From: Aureimonas psammosilenae
Lineage (GTDB): Bacteria > Pseudomonadota > Alphaproteobacteria > Rhizobiales > Rhizobiaceae
Assembly: GCF_009176975.1 (NCBI RefSeq)
Contig: NZ_WEZG01000003.1
Span: 124,001-188,000 of the forward strand
Reading direction: 5' to 3'
DNA: 64,000 nt
The notes below the pieces were generated by a model that was not told the origin of the DNA, made no database searches, and saw only the letters and a list, made by a program, of their open reading frames with translations. Shown here piece after piece: positions 1 to 9,300 of the stretch (position 1 is its first letter; each line of letters opens with the position of its first letter). The translations under genes were made by a program, and so were the position numbers.

Positions 1-872
1 GCGAGAGCCGAAGGGATGGAGAAGCCGAGGCCGATGGAACCACCGGTCGGCGAAAGGATCGCGGTGTTGATGCCGACGACATCGCCGTTCATGTCAAAGA
101 GCGGGCCGCCGGAATTGCCTTTGTTGATCGCCGCATCCGTCTGGATGAAGTTGTCGTAAGGGCCGGCATTGATGTTGCGGCCGCGCGCCGACACGATGCC
201 GATCGACACCGAGCCGCCGAGGCCGAAGGGATTGCCGATCGCCATCACCCAATCGCCGATGCGCAGCTTTTCCGAATCGCCGAACTTCACGGCCTTCAGC
301 GGCGTCTTCGGCTCGACCTTCAGAACGGCGAGATCGGTCTTGGTGTCGACGCCCAACAGCTTGGCATCGAGCTTGGAGCCGTCGGCGAAATTGACGGTGA
401 TCTCGTCCGCGTCCTGAATCACGTGATTGTTCGTCACGATGACGCCCGCCGGGTCCAGCACGAAACCGGAGCCGAGCGACTCGACCTTGCGCGATTCCCC
501 GCCTTCGTCGTTCTTGAGAAGGTCGTTGAAGAAGTCCTGCAGCGGCGAGCCTTCGGGTGCCTTCAACGGCGGCGCTGTTTCCTCGTCCGACGCGCCCTCC
601 ACCTTCTGTGCGGTGGAGATATTGACGACCGAATCGAGGAGGCCTTCCGCGAGATCGGAAACGGATTCCGGTCCCTTGTGGCGCGGCAGCGGGGAGGCAG
701 GCACGCCCGGCGCGGCCGGGTCGATCGTCTCCGCCGCCGGTTTCTGCGGCGCGACTGGCTGGTTGCCGGGCGGCGGCTGGATCACCCCTTGCGAGACGGC
801 CGGCAAGGCTTGACCGGCACCCATCAGAACGGCGAGCGCGACAGCCGCGTTTCTCGAAAGACGTCCGACCAT
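1..872 (-). CDS. DegP/DegQ-type periplasmic serine protease, 3' end outside window
   Basis: Do-family (HtrA) trypsin-like protease that degrades or refolds damaged envelope proteins. About 290 residues are visible; the end of the protease domain and the expected PDZ domains lie beyond position 1. The ATG at 872 is preceded by GGGGATGAAG and opens a signal peptide (hydrophobic stretch at residues 9-26). A Pro/Ala-rich linker follows, then the catalytic triad: His150 (TNNHVI), Asp180 (TDLAVL) and Ser254 (GNSGGP). It sits downstream of hflK-hflC, a usual alphaproteobacterial arrangement linking envelope proteases, but a strong hairpin separates it from hflC, so it probably has its own promoter. 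DegP and DegQ cannot be told apart here. Confidence 0.93.
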   Translation of the reverse strand, partial: MVGRLSRNAAVALAVLMGAGQALPAVSQGVIQPPPGNQPVAPQKPAAETIDPAAPGVPASPLPRHKGPESVSDLAEGLLDSVVNISTAQKVEGASDEETAPPLKAPEGSPLQDFFNDLLKNDEGGESRKVESLGSGFVLDPAGVIVTNNHVIQDADEITVNFADGSKLDAKLLGVDTKTDLAVLKVEPKTPLKAVKFGDSEKLRIGDWVMAIGNPFGLGGSVSIGIVSARGRNINAGPYDNFIQTDAAINKGNSGGPLFDMNGDVVGINTAILSPTGGSIGLGFSIPSAL

Positions 873-991
873 CGCTTCATCCCCGTTCTTGAATGCGAGC
901 CACCCGAGACGGCTGGGCGGCATATGCCAGGAGGCAATCCGAAATGACGGCGACAATCAAGCGCGGCGCCGTCGCATGAGTTCAAACGAAA

Positions 992-1022
992 CCGGGCGCG
1001 CCATTCTCGACGGCGCGCCCGG
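992..1022 (-). terminator. Hairpin terminator downstream of hflC
   Basis: A perfect 11-bp inverted repeat (CCGGGCGCGCC / GGCGCGCCCGG) with a 9-nt loop. On the minus strand it is followed by TTTCGTTTG. It lies 15 nt after the hflC stop and before the degP-type gene, so it likely ends the hflKC transcript. Confidence 0.75.
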
Positions 1023-1036
1023 CATCTAAGTTCGCG

Positions 1037-2020
1037 TTACGGCGCAGGCGCCGGCGGCGGTGCCGCCCCGGTCGCCGGAGGCGCCGGGGGCGTATTCTGC
1101 CCGCTTCCCGCAGCCGAAGGAGGCGAGTCGAAGCGGCCCGTCTGCCCATCGGTATCGAGATAATCAAAGAACTCGTTGCTGTTCGGCGAGATCATCATGG
1201 TCGTGCCGGTGCCGAGCGAGGTCCGATAAGCCTCCATGCGTCGGAAGAAGTCGAAGAAGCCCGGGTCTTTGCCATAGGCTTCCGCGAGAATGCGGTTGCG
1301 CTCGGCTTGGCCCTGACCTTCCAAGGCGGCGGCATCGCGCTGCGCCTGCGCCGTCAGCGTCACCGCTTCGCGGTCGGCAGCGGCGCGGGTTTCGCGCGCC
1401 TTCACCTGACCATCGGCCCGCAGGCGCTCGGCTTCCGCCAAACGCTCGGCCGACATACGGGCATAGGTCCGCTCCGACACTTCCGGCGTCAGGTCCGTAC
1501 GGCTGATCCGCACGTCCTCGAGGGAAACGCCGAGATTGGCGGCTTCCGGGCGCACCTTGTCGCGCACTTCCACCATCATCTCGGCACGCGCGCTGGAAAG
1601 CGCGGCGTCGAAGGTCCGCTGGCCGTAGGTTTCGCGGATGGCGGAGTTGAAACGCGTCAGGAGCCGCTGTTCGGCGACGTCGAGCTGGCCGCCCGCCACC
1701 GCCTGCCGGAACTTCCGGGCATCGGTGATGCGGTAGACCATGAAGGCGTCGACCTCGTAGAACGCGCCGCCCGAGACCTGCACGCGCAGGTCGGTCAGGT
1801 CGGAGCGCAGGAGTCGGGTCGGCAGCTTCTGGACGTTGTCGGAATTGGCGAAGGTGAAGGGCAGCTTGGCGTAAAGCCCCGGTTCTTCGATCACCCGCTG
1901 GATCTGCCCGAAGCGCAGAACCACGGCTTGTTCGCCCTGGCGAACCACGAAAAGCGAATTCCAAACCAGGAAGAGCACGAGAACGGCGAAAACGAGCACG
2001 CCGTAGAAGCGATTCGTCAT
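1037..2020 (-). CDS. hflC: HflC, modulator of FtsH protease
   Basis: SPFH/band-7 protein of 327 residues that forms, with HflK, a membrane complex around the FtsH AAA+ protease. An N-terminal membrane helix (about residues 5-23) is followed by the SPFH domain (about 24-190), an Ala/Arg/Glu-rich coiled coil (about 190-250) and a Pro/Ala-rich tail ending APPPAPAP. The ATG at 2020 overlaps the end of hflK by 4 nt (ATGA), which indicates translational coupling. Length and domain order are normal for the family. Confidence 0.96.
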   Translation of the reverse strand: MTNRFYGVLVFAVLVLFLVWNSLFVVRQGEQAVVLRFGQIQRVIEEPGLYAKLPFTFANSDNVQKLPTRLLRSDLTDLRVQVSGGAFYEVDAFMVYRITDARKFRQAVAGGQLDVAEQRLLTRFNSAIRETYGQRTFDAALSSARAEMMVEVRDKVRPEAANLGVSLEDVRISRTDLTPEVSERTYARMSAERLAEAERLRADGQVKARETRAAADREAVTLTAQAQRDAAALEGQGQAERNRILAEAYGKDPGFFDFFRRMEAYRTSLGTGTTMMISPNSNEFFDYLDTDGQTGRFDSPPSAAGSGQNTPPAPPATGAAPPPAPAP

Positions 2021-3213
2021 CGGGCGTTCTCCGGGCTCTGGAACAGGGGCCTCGGGGCACCGGCCTCGACGCGCGAAGCGCCGGTGGACTGCAAGGGTGG
2101 CGCCCCGCTGATGTTGGGGCTCGCTTGGTCCGGCTGCGGACGCGGCAACTGGTTCAGCGGCAGGTAGGGCACCACGCCGCCATTGGCGGCATTGCCGTCG
2201 ACGATCACCTTATTGGCCTTCTGCAACGTGCTTTCGATGGTTTCCAGCCAAAGGCGACGGCGGGTGATGTCGGGCGCATTGACGTATTCGGCGAGGATCG
2301 AGCCGAAACGCTCCGACTCACCCTGCGCTTCCTGAACGACGCGGTCCTTGTAGGCAGCGGCGTCTTCGCGCACCTGCACCGCGTTGCCTCGCGCTTCGCC
2401 GAGCGTCTTGTTGCGGTAGATGTTCGCCTCGTCCACGAAGCGATCCTGGTCCTGCGCGGCGCGCTGCACCTCGTCGAACGCGCTCGCCACCTGCTGCGGG
2501 GGCGCCGTGTCCTCGATGGAGACCGCATTGATTCGAAGGCCGGCGCCGTATCGATCCAGCGAATCCTGCATGATCTGGCGCACCTGATCGGCGATCGAAG
2601 CGCGGGCGTCGCGGAACAGATCGTCCACCGGGTTGCGGCCGACCACTTCGCGCATCGCGCTCTGCGCCGTCTGCCGAAGCAGCCCCTGCGGATCGGCGAC
2701 GTTGAAGATAAAGGATTGCGGGTCGGTGATCTGGTAGAGAACGAAGAACTGGACGTTCACGAGGTTCTGGTCGCCGGACAGCATCATGCCGGCCTGCTCG
2801 TTCGCTTCCCCGCCGACGCGAAGCTGGTTCTCCGTCGCCGGCACGGTCTCGAAGGTTTCCAGCGGCCATGCGGTAAAGGCGAGGCCCGGCTCGATCAGTT
2901 CGGCGCGCGGTTTGCCGAGAAACACTTTCACGCCGTAGTAGCCGCTCTCCACCATGTGGATGGCGTTCAGCCCCCAAACGACGGCCAGAACCGACAGTGC
3001 GGCGGCGCCGAGCGCCAAACCGCCGCCGGAGCCCGATCCGCCGGGCATGGCGCGCTTCAACCGGTCCTGTCCGCGGCGGAGGATATCCTCGAGATCAGGC
3101 GAGTTGTTGTTCCCCGGTCGGGGAGACTGGGGACCCTGCCCCCAAGGGCCACCGCCATTGCCGCCGCTCCCGCCGCGCCAACCGCCGCCCCCCGTCTGAT
3201 TACTCCAGGGCAT
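2017..3213 (-). CDS. hflK: HflK, modulator of FtsH protease
   Basis: Partner of HflC in the FtsH-regulating complex, 398 residues. The N terminus is a Gly/Trp-rich cytoplasmic segment (residues 1-40, repeated GG). One membrane helix follows (about 66-88), then the SPFH domain and a coiled-coil region rich in Ala/Glu/Arg (about 250-320). The ATG at 3213 has a good ribosome site (AAGGA, 6 nt upstream) and a matching promoter about 75 nt further up. It overlaps hflC by 4 nt. Confidence 0.96.
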   Translation of the reverse strand: MPWSNQTGGGGWRGGSGGNGGGPWGQGPQSPRPGNNNSPDLEDILRRGQDRLKRAMPGGSGSGGGLALGAAALSVLAVVWGLNAIHMVESGYYGVKVFLGKPRAELIEPGLAFTAWPLETFETVPATENQLRVGGEANEQAGMMLSGDQNLVNVQFFVLYQITDPQSFIFNVADPQGLLRQTAQSAMREVVGRNPVDDLFRDARASIADQVRQIMQDSLDRYGAGLRINAVSIEDTAPPQQVASAFDEVQRAAQDQDRFVDEANIYRNKTLGEARGNAVQVREDAAAYKDRVVQEAQGESERFGSILAEYVNAPDITRRRLWLETIESTLQKANKVIVDGNAANGGVVPYLPLNQLPRPQPDQASPNISGAPPLQSTGASRVEAGAPRPLFQSPENAR

Positions 3214-3285
3214 CTAGATCCTTTCGCCTCACATCGAGAACCTGGGAGGTCCCGCCCCCATGTGCTCGCTACGCTCTATCTGGCA

Positions 3286-3314
3286 CTTATAGGAAGCCGC
3301 TCGCGCGCTTTCAA
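3286..3314 (-). promoter_or_regulatory. Predicted hflKC promoter
   Basis: On the minus strand TTGAAA (3314-3309) and TATAAG (3291-3286) are separated by exactly 17 nt and lie about 75 nt before the hflK ATG. This fits a housekeeping sigma-70 promoter. Because the -35 element reads GTTGAAA and the -10 reads CCTATAAG, an RpoH (heat-shock) type promoter is also possible, which would suit envelope protease regulators. Confidence 0.55.
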
Positions 3315-3390
3315 CGAAGGCGGACGTTTTGCCCGGAGCGCCTGACGCTATGGTGATCGCGCCGTTGAGAAATCGCGGCGCCCCCGTCAA

Positions 3391-3903
3391 TCAACGAAGT
3401 CGGTCCCACACGGTGAAACGCGTGTCGACGCTGTCCTTCTCGCCGGCCGGCACGCGCTCTTCCGAAACGAGTTGCCACCGGGCGGGATCGATCGTCGGAA
3501 AGGTCGCATCCCCTTCCGGCTCGGCTTCCACGAAGGTCGCGTAAAGCCGGTCGAGGCGCTCGAAGAACAAGCGATAGATCTCCCCGCCCCCCGCGACCAC
3601 GATCTCGTCGGCGCCGCGATCCTCGGCGAGCCGCTGCGCCGTCGCCAGCGCTTCATCCACCGTCGCCACCAGATGTGCGCCGGCGAAGGTCGTGGTTCCG
3701 GCCGAGCTCAGCACCACCGTATCGCGACCGTCCAGAACCTTGCCGATCGATTCGAGCGTCTTGCGGCCCATGATCATCGGCTTGTTCATGGTCAGCCGGC
3801 GATAGCGTTTAAGGTCGGTCGCAAGCTTCCACGGCATCGCGCCGTCACGGCCGATCACCCCGTTCCTGGCCACGGCCACCACCGCGACGAGCGCCGGCCT
3901 CAT
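3391..3903 (-). CDS. folA: Dihydrofolate reductase
   Basis: NADPH-dependent reduction of dihydrofolate to tetrahydrofolate, 170 residues. The N terminus shows the family signature [17 protein letters not shown], including the Trp of the active-site loop and the substrate-binding Asp, followed by the cofactor motif [10 protein letters not shown]. The ATG at 3903 overlaps the thyA stop by 4 nt, so thyA and folA form an operon in which FolA recycles the dihydrofolate that ThyA produces. Confidence 0.97.
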   Translation of the reverse strand: MRPALVAVVAVARNGVIGRDGAMPWKLATDLKRYRRLTMNKPMIMGRKTLESIGKVLDGRDTVVLSSAGTTTFAGAHLVATVDEALATAQRLAEDRGADEIVVAGGGEIYRLFFERLDRLYATFVEAEPEGDATFPTIDPARWQLVSEERVPAGEKDSVDTRFTVWDRLR

Positions 3904-4694
3904 ACCGCCACCTTGGCCGCGATATGGCCGTGCGCTTCGTAGCCTTCGATGGCGATATCCTCGAAGCGGAAGTCGAAGATGTCGCGGATGGCGGGGTTCA
4001 GCTTCAAGCGCGGCAGACCCAAGGGGTCGCGTGTCAGTTGAAGACGGGCCTGCTCGAAATGGTTGGAATAAAGATGCGCGTCGCCGAGCGTGTGGATGAA
4101 CTCACCCGGCTCCAGCCCGGTCGCCTGCGCCATCATCGCGGTCAGGAGCGCGTAGGAGGCGATGTTGAAGGGCACGCCGAGGAAGATGTCGCCGGAGCGC
4201 TGGTAGAGCTGGCATGACAACCGCCCATCGGCGACATAGAACTGGAACAGGCAGTGGCAGGGCGGCAGCGCCATCTCGTCCACGAGTGCAGGGTTCCAGG
4301 CCGAAACGATCAGGCGGCGGGAATTGGGATTGCGGCGGATATCGTCCTGCACCTTGGCGATCTGGTCGAGATGGCCGCCGTTGTAATCCGGCCAGGATCG
4401 CCATTGGGCACCGTAGACCGGGCCGAGATCACCGTTCTCGTCGGCCCATTCGTCCCAGATGCGAACGCCGTTCGCCTTCAGATAAGCGATGTTGGTATCG
4501 CCGCGAAGAAACCACAGGAGTTCGTGAACGACCGAGCGCAGATGAATGCGCTTCGTCGTGACGAGCGGGAAGCCTTCCGAAAGATCGAAGCGCAGCTGCC
4601 GGCCGAAGACGGATCGCGTACCGGTGCCGGTGCGGTCGCCCTTTTCGGTACCGTTGGAAAGCACGTCGTCTAACAGGTCGAGATATTGCCGCAT
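3900..4694 (-). CDS. thyA: Thymidylate synthase
   Basis: Folate-dependent methylation of dUMP to dTMP, 264 residues, the same length as E. coli ThyA. The catalytic cysteine is Cys146 in LPPCHC. Other hallmarks are RTGTGT near residue 21, the dUMP-binding [13 protein letters not shown] segment and the C-terminal AVKVAV-like end (AAKVAV). It is the first gene of a thyA-folA pair; the upstream region is shared divergently with the tmRNA gene. Confidence 0.98.
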   Translation of the reverse strand: MRQYLDLLDDVLSNGTEKGDRTGTGTRSVFGRQLRFDLSEGFPLVTTKRIHLRSVVHELLWFLRGDTNIAYLKANGVRIWDEWADENGDLGPVYGAQWRSWPDYNGGHLDQIAKVQDDIRRNPNSRRLIVSAWNPALVDEMALPPCHCLFQFYVADGRLSCQLYQRSGDIFLGVPFNIASYALLTAMMAQATGLEPGEFIHTLGDAHLYSNHFEQARLQLTRDPLGLPRLKLNPAIRDIFDFRFEDIAIEGYEAHGHIAAKVAV

Positions 4695-4917
4695 CGTTCG
4701 TCGGCCTCGCGAAATAAACCTGCCGCCATGGATCTTTCGGCAGGAGTTGAAGGATCGAGTTCACCGATCCGGCACCGGATGTCCAGAAAGCAGTGGCGTC
4801 GTCCACCGCTTTCGGCGCCGAAAAGCGCAAGGCACGCCGAAACTGGCGCAGGGCTGCCTATCGCGCGCTTTTACGAATTTGCGTCTTCCGCCCGCCGAAC
4901 GAAGCCCCTATATTGCG

Positions 4918-5240
4918 CATGCCGGCCGCAAGGTCGGCTATGGTGATAAACGGTCGATGAAATAAACCATTCGGACCCGGGGGCGGTACCCGGCGCCTCC
5001 ACCCGAAGGCCTTGGCGGCAAGACCTTGGGGCGGGGGCGAAATAGGATCGACGAGGGTGTAAAGATCGAACTTTTGCTCGGCATGGTACCGCCGTTATCG
5101 GGCTAATTTTATAGTTGCCAACGACAACTATGCGGAAGCCCGTCTCGCCGCTTAATGCGGTGCGATAGCTTCAATTCAAGCCCTGTGGGTTCGCACTCAT
5201 AGGCGGGGTCCGGAGGCACCTGGCAACAGAAGCCTCCACT
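4918..5240 (+). ncRNA. ssrA: Two-piece (circularly permuted) tmRNA gene
   Basis: Trans-translation RNA that rescues stalled ribosomes. As in other alphaproteobacteria the gene is permuted. The acceptor piece comes first (about 4920-5003), with a T-arm-like GGGGGCGGTACCCGG and the acceptor strand CGCCTCC ending in ACC. A spacer of about 29 nt, presumably excised, follows. The coding piece then begins with GGGGGCGA (5033), which pairs with CGCCTCC. The tag reading frame (5117-5155) encodes ANDNYAEARLAA and a stop. The 3' end is a GGAGGC/GCCTCC hairpin (5212-5237) with the CCTGGCAACAG loop. A -10-like TATATT lies at 4909-4914. Exact mature ends are estimates. Confidence 0.93.
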
Positions 5241-5300
5241 TGCATTTCTGCCGTCCGGACGTTCAAAGGCGGTATTGACAGGACGGTGTTGGGCGTTGCG

Positions 5301-5879
5301 ATGGGCCAGGATCTGATACGCTACGATATTCTGGCGCAGGAAGCGCTGCGCGGGGTCATCAGGAAGGTCCTTGGCGAGGTGGTGAAAACCGGCCTGCCGG
5401 GCGAGCACCACTTCTTCATCACCTTTCTGACGTCGGCTCCCGGCGTGCGCGTTTCGTCGCGCCTGCGCGAGAAATATCCGGAGCTGATGACCATCGTCAT
5501 CCAGCATCAATATTGGGATCTCGCGGTGACGGACACGACCTTCGAGGTCGGCCTGTCCTTTTCCGACATTCCGGAGCGCCTTCTCGTGCCCTTCGCCGCG
5601 ATCCGCGGTTTCTACGATCCGGCCGTGAACTTCGAGCTGGAATTCGACGTGCGCGAAACGGAAGCGGCGAACGCGCCGACCGAAACGGCATCCGTCGCCC
5701 CCCTCGCCTTGGCGCCGGTCGCTTCGGAAGACAAGCCGAAGCGCAGCGCGAACCCGGCCAAGCTTCCCGCCAAGGCGGAAGCCGAGAAGGCCGATGGCGA
5801 GACCGCGAAGCCGGCGGGCGAGGAAGGCAAGAAGGCCGCCGACGTCGTGTCGCTCGACGCCTTCCGCAAGAAGACCTGA
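5301..5879 (+). CDS. sspB: SspB-type ClpXP adaptor (alphaproteobacterial family)
   Basis: Adaptor that binds ssrA-tagged proteins and delivers them to ClpXP, 192 residues. The substrate-binding fold covers about residues 1-110 (RYDILAQEALRGVIRKVL, GLPGEHHFFITF). A low-complexity Ala/Glu/Lys linker leads to a C-terminal motif VVSLDAFRKK that fits the ClpX-docking tail of the family. I chose the ATG at 5301 because family members begin with a short Met-x-x-Asp N terminus; GTG (5286) and TTG (5289) in frame are less likely. It lies 60 nt after the tmRNA gene on the same strand. Confidence 0.93.
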   Translation: MGQDLIRYDILAQEALRGVIRKVLGEVVKTGLPGEHHFFITFLTSAPGVRVSSRLREKYPELMTIVIQHQYWDLAVTDTTFEVGLSFSDIPERLLVPFAAIRGFYDPAVNFELEFDVRETEAANAPTETASVAPLALAPVASEDKPKRSANPAKLPAKAEAEKADGETAKPAGEEGKKAADVVSLDAFRKKT

Positions 5880-5884
5880 TCGGC

Positions 5885-6112
5885 ATGGGCGAGGTGGTCA
5901 ATCTCCGTCTCGCCCGCAAGCGCGCCGAGCGTGATCGCAAATCGGCGGAGGCCGACGCCAATCGCGCCGTCTTCGGCCGCTCCAAATCCGCCAAAGAAAG
6001 CGTGATCCGCGAGCAAGAGCGCGCCGCCGCCCATCTCGACGGCCATCGGCTCGTTTCCGCAGACGACAGTTCAAGTCAGCACAACGAGGCCGAACGCCCG
6101 TCCGACCGATGA
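5885..6112 (+). CDS. DUF4169 family protein
   Basis: A 75-residue basic, Ala/Arg/Glu-rich protein (GEVVNLRLARKRAERDRK at the start, FGRSKSAKE in the middle), probably a single helical segment. It matches the small DUF4169 proteins of Rhizobiales by size, sequence style and position. It begins 6 nt after the sspB stop and overlaps the next gene by 4 nt (ATGA), so sspB and the two small genes likely form one operon. Function is unknown. Confidence 0.8.
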   Translation: MGEVVNLRLARKRAERDRKSAEADANRAVFGRSKSAKESVIREQERAAAHLDGHRLVSADDSSSQHNEAERPSDR

Positions 6113-6333
6113 CGGTCAAGCGGTCCCTTTCCATCAAAGGTCATCGCACTTCGATCAGCGTGGAAGACGCCTTCTGGAAGGAATTCCAGATCATCGCGCA
6201 ACGACAAGAACGGCCTATCGCAGCGCTGGTCGCCGAGATCGATTCCGGGCGTCCTGCCGAAACCAACCTGTCTTCCGCGATCCGCCTTTTCGTTCTCGAC
6301 GACCTTTTGCGACGCCTCACGCCGCCTTCCTGA
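6109..6333 (+). CDS. Ribbon-helix-helix domain protein
   Basis: A 74-residue protein beginning KRSLSIKGHRTSISVEDAFW, the pattern of the RHH_4 ribbon-helix-helix family common in Rhizobiales, in which a beta strand (HRTSISVE) precedes two helices. Such proteins are presumed DNA-binding, but targets are not known. It overlaps the DUF4169 gene by 4 nt and ends 10 nt from the convergent AsmA-family gene. Confidence 0.8.
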   Translation: MTVKRSLSIKGHRTSISVEDAFWKEFQIIAQRQERPIAALVAEIDSGRPAETNLSSAIRLFVLDDLLRRLTPPS

Positions 6334-6343
6334 ACCTTACCCG

Positions 6344-9300
6344 TTAGAAAGGCTGCGGCTGACGCACGCCGGGCAGATCGCTCGATCCGGTCGGCGGAAG
6401 CGGAGCCGGCGGCGGCGTGATGGCGTCCTCGAAATTCAACCGGCCCGGATCCGGTGTGGGTTCCGGTGCAGCCGCAGGCTCGGGCTGACGGGCAGCTTCG
6501 GCCCGCGCTCGCTCAAGCCTCCGCCGTTCCGCCTGCCTCGCCTCGGCGTCTTCTTCGAACGATCGGCGCTGACGCTCGGCCTCCAGAGCCTCGCGTCGTC
6601 GGCTGTCCTCGCTGCGAAGATCGACATCGGCGGCCTCGGTGCGAACCCGCTCGCGCCAGCGATAGAACCGCGCTTCGCGCCGCAGCCGCAGCTTTTCCTG
6701 AAGCGCGCCCTGGATGGCCTCGACCCGCGCTTGTTCCCGCTCCAGCGCGCGCACGGAGAGATAGTTGGCCAGCAGTTGAACATCGGTTGACAAATTCGGA
6801 GCCGCGATCGGGCCATCGAGCGTCGTCGTGATGGAGGGGGCCGCGCCTTCCACCGCTTCTTCGCCGGGATCGAGATCGAGCCGCAGCGACGCCGAAACAC
6901 CGAAGCGCGAAAGGTCGACGGCCCCTTCGGCATTCAGAACCTCGCCGTCCCGTATCAGCCGAAGCGCGGGAAAGCGCGCCGTCCCTCCGACCACGGAGAA
7001 ATCGGCGGACGCGGAGGAAACGGGATAGTTCGCCCCTTTCGTCAGATCGCGGACCAGGCGGCCGACATTGGCAAGCGTCGGATCGAAACCGCGAATATCG
7101 GCGCGTGCCAGGATTTCGGGAAGAAGCATCGGGCGCAGACCGGGAAAAGCACCGTTCTCCACCGTCACGCTGCCAGCACCCGTCATGGATGAAAGAAGGG
7201 TGGCGAAGGAATGGCCGGAGGCATCGAGACGCAGTTTCGCATCCAGAAGGCCGGACAGCGGCGGAGTATCAGACCCCTCCGGTGCGGGTTCGTCTTCCGT
7301 CGGCAGCGCGAAGCCTGACAGTGAGATGCCGCCGAGATCCATGCCTTGAAGATCGGCTTCGGCGGCAAAGGCACCGACCCCGTTCGCGTTGTCGAACGAG
7401 AAGGACGCGGTGCCGTAGCCGCCGCCGAATGAACCTCTGAGGTCCTTGACCGATAAGGCGTCGGGCGTCGCCTCGATATGCGCGGAGATCGCGCCGGCTT
7501 CCGCATTGCCGACGAGCATCAGGCGGTCCGCCGTCACGTCGAGCGCGACGGGCGTTTGCGGCAGAAGCGGGCGCGTGAAGTCCTGGCCGCTCCACCCGTC
7601 CGGGCGGGCCGCACCGACCGGCGTCTGCCCATAAACGAGGGAAACCAGCCACGGCAGGGACAGTTCGGACAGGAAGACCTCGCCAGCCACCGGCCCTTCC
7701 TTCGGCTTTTCGAGATCACCGGAAAAGCCCACCGCCCCGAGGCTTCCTTCGATCCCCCGCAGAAAGAAGTTCTCGCCATTGGCTTCGAACCGCCCGGCAA
7801 AAGTCGCGGGCAGGCTTGCCTGCCCATCGAGGCCAAAGGCGTTGCCGCTGGCGAGCAGCCAGGGGCCGAGGTCGTCGCTGCGGCCGGAAAGATCCAATGC
7901 GACTGAGCGAACGGTTTGCGCCGCAAGGTCCACCGTGCCCTTCGCCTCGAACTCCGAGCCGGGCGCGTTAAGGGCGAGCCGCGCCGTGACCGGTCCGGGC
8001 GCATCGGTGGAAAGCGACGCCGTTAACGTCAGCGGCGACGGCACCGCCAAAGGCAGAGCGTCCAGCCCCATCTGCCGTAGGAGCCCGGCCGGCTCGGAAC
8101 TCGTCACCCGAAGATCGGCGGCGGCACGCCCGATCTCGCTCCCGCCATGCAGACCGTTGCCGAGGCTGAGGTTGAGGTTGGCGTCGGAGGCGGCGAGCGT
8201 GCCGGAAACATCCACCTTCAGCGTCGGATTGTCGCCGGCCGCGCCCGCTTCGGTATGAAGAACGCCCGACAGCGCGACGGGCGACAGTTCGGCCGCCCTC
8301 GCCCGCAGAACGTCGAGACCGATATTGGCCGGCAACCGCTGTGCGACGAGGTCGAGGAACGGAGCCACGTCGGCAGAGGACAGCGACAGGTCCACGCGGC
8401 CGATCGGGGCGCCGCCAAGACCCTCCAACGTGCCTTTGGCGGAAAGATCGGTGCCCGCCAGATCCTTCACGTCGGCGCGATCGAGTTTCAGCGCGGTTCC
8501 ATCGAAGGAAACATCGGCATCGACGCGGCCTGCATTCGCGCCTTGAAACGTCACCGGACCTGCAGCGAGGCGCAGACGCCCGTTGGAGGCGTCGGCGAAT
8601 GAGTCCGCCTCCCCGGTGAAGACGCGCGAAAAGGCGGAGAAACTGTCGAGATCGAGCCGTCCGCCTTCGAGATCGGCGGAAAGGAAGCGTGCTCCGGCCG
8701 CGCCGCTGCGTTCCAGCGATCCCCTCAAGCTGTCGCCGCCGAGGTCGAGTTCCAGTTCCCGGAATGATTGCCGTTCTTGCGAAAGTTCGACATCGGCGGA
8801 AAACCCCGCGCCGTTCAAGCTGCGGATCGCGGGATCGACGGAACCGGTCAACCATTCGGAAAAGCCGCTCGGCTGACGCGCCGCAAGAAGCAATCGGCCC
8901 CGAAAGGACGGCGGGGCCGCGATGTCGAGAAGCCCGGACGCCTCGATCCGCGTGCGCCCCGGCAGTTCGGCGCTGAGGGTGCGCACCGACCACCCGGCCG
9001 GCAGCGGAGAGGCTTCCACGGCTAGGTCGCGAATGGTGGTGTCGCCCGCCGCCACGACGGGCAGGGAAAGGCGGATGCGGCCGGCCATCGCGGGCCGAGG
9101 CACGTCAGCCAGGAGCGCGCGGGCCGCTTCCAGCCGCTCCGCGAACGTCACCTTGCGGTTCGGCGCGTTTCCCGTGGCGATGGCGTCGATGTCGAGCTGC
9201 TCGCCGGCGAGATCCAGGCGGAAATCGGGTGCGGGCCCGCCGGCAAGCCGGGCGGAGCCAGTCAGCACGTAAGGCTTCTCGCCGGCACCGACCGAAACGC

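Noticed and set aside
5109-5510. Minus-strand frame across the tmRNA end and sspB
   Set aside because: It overlaps the tmRNA coding piece and the conserved N terminus of SspB, both of which are well supported.
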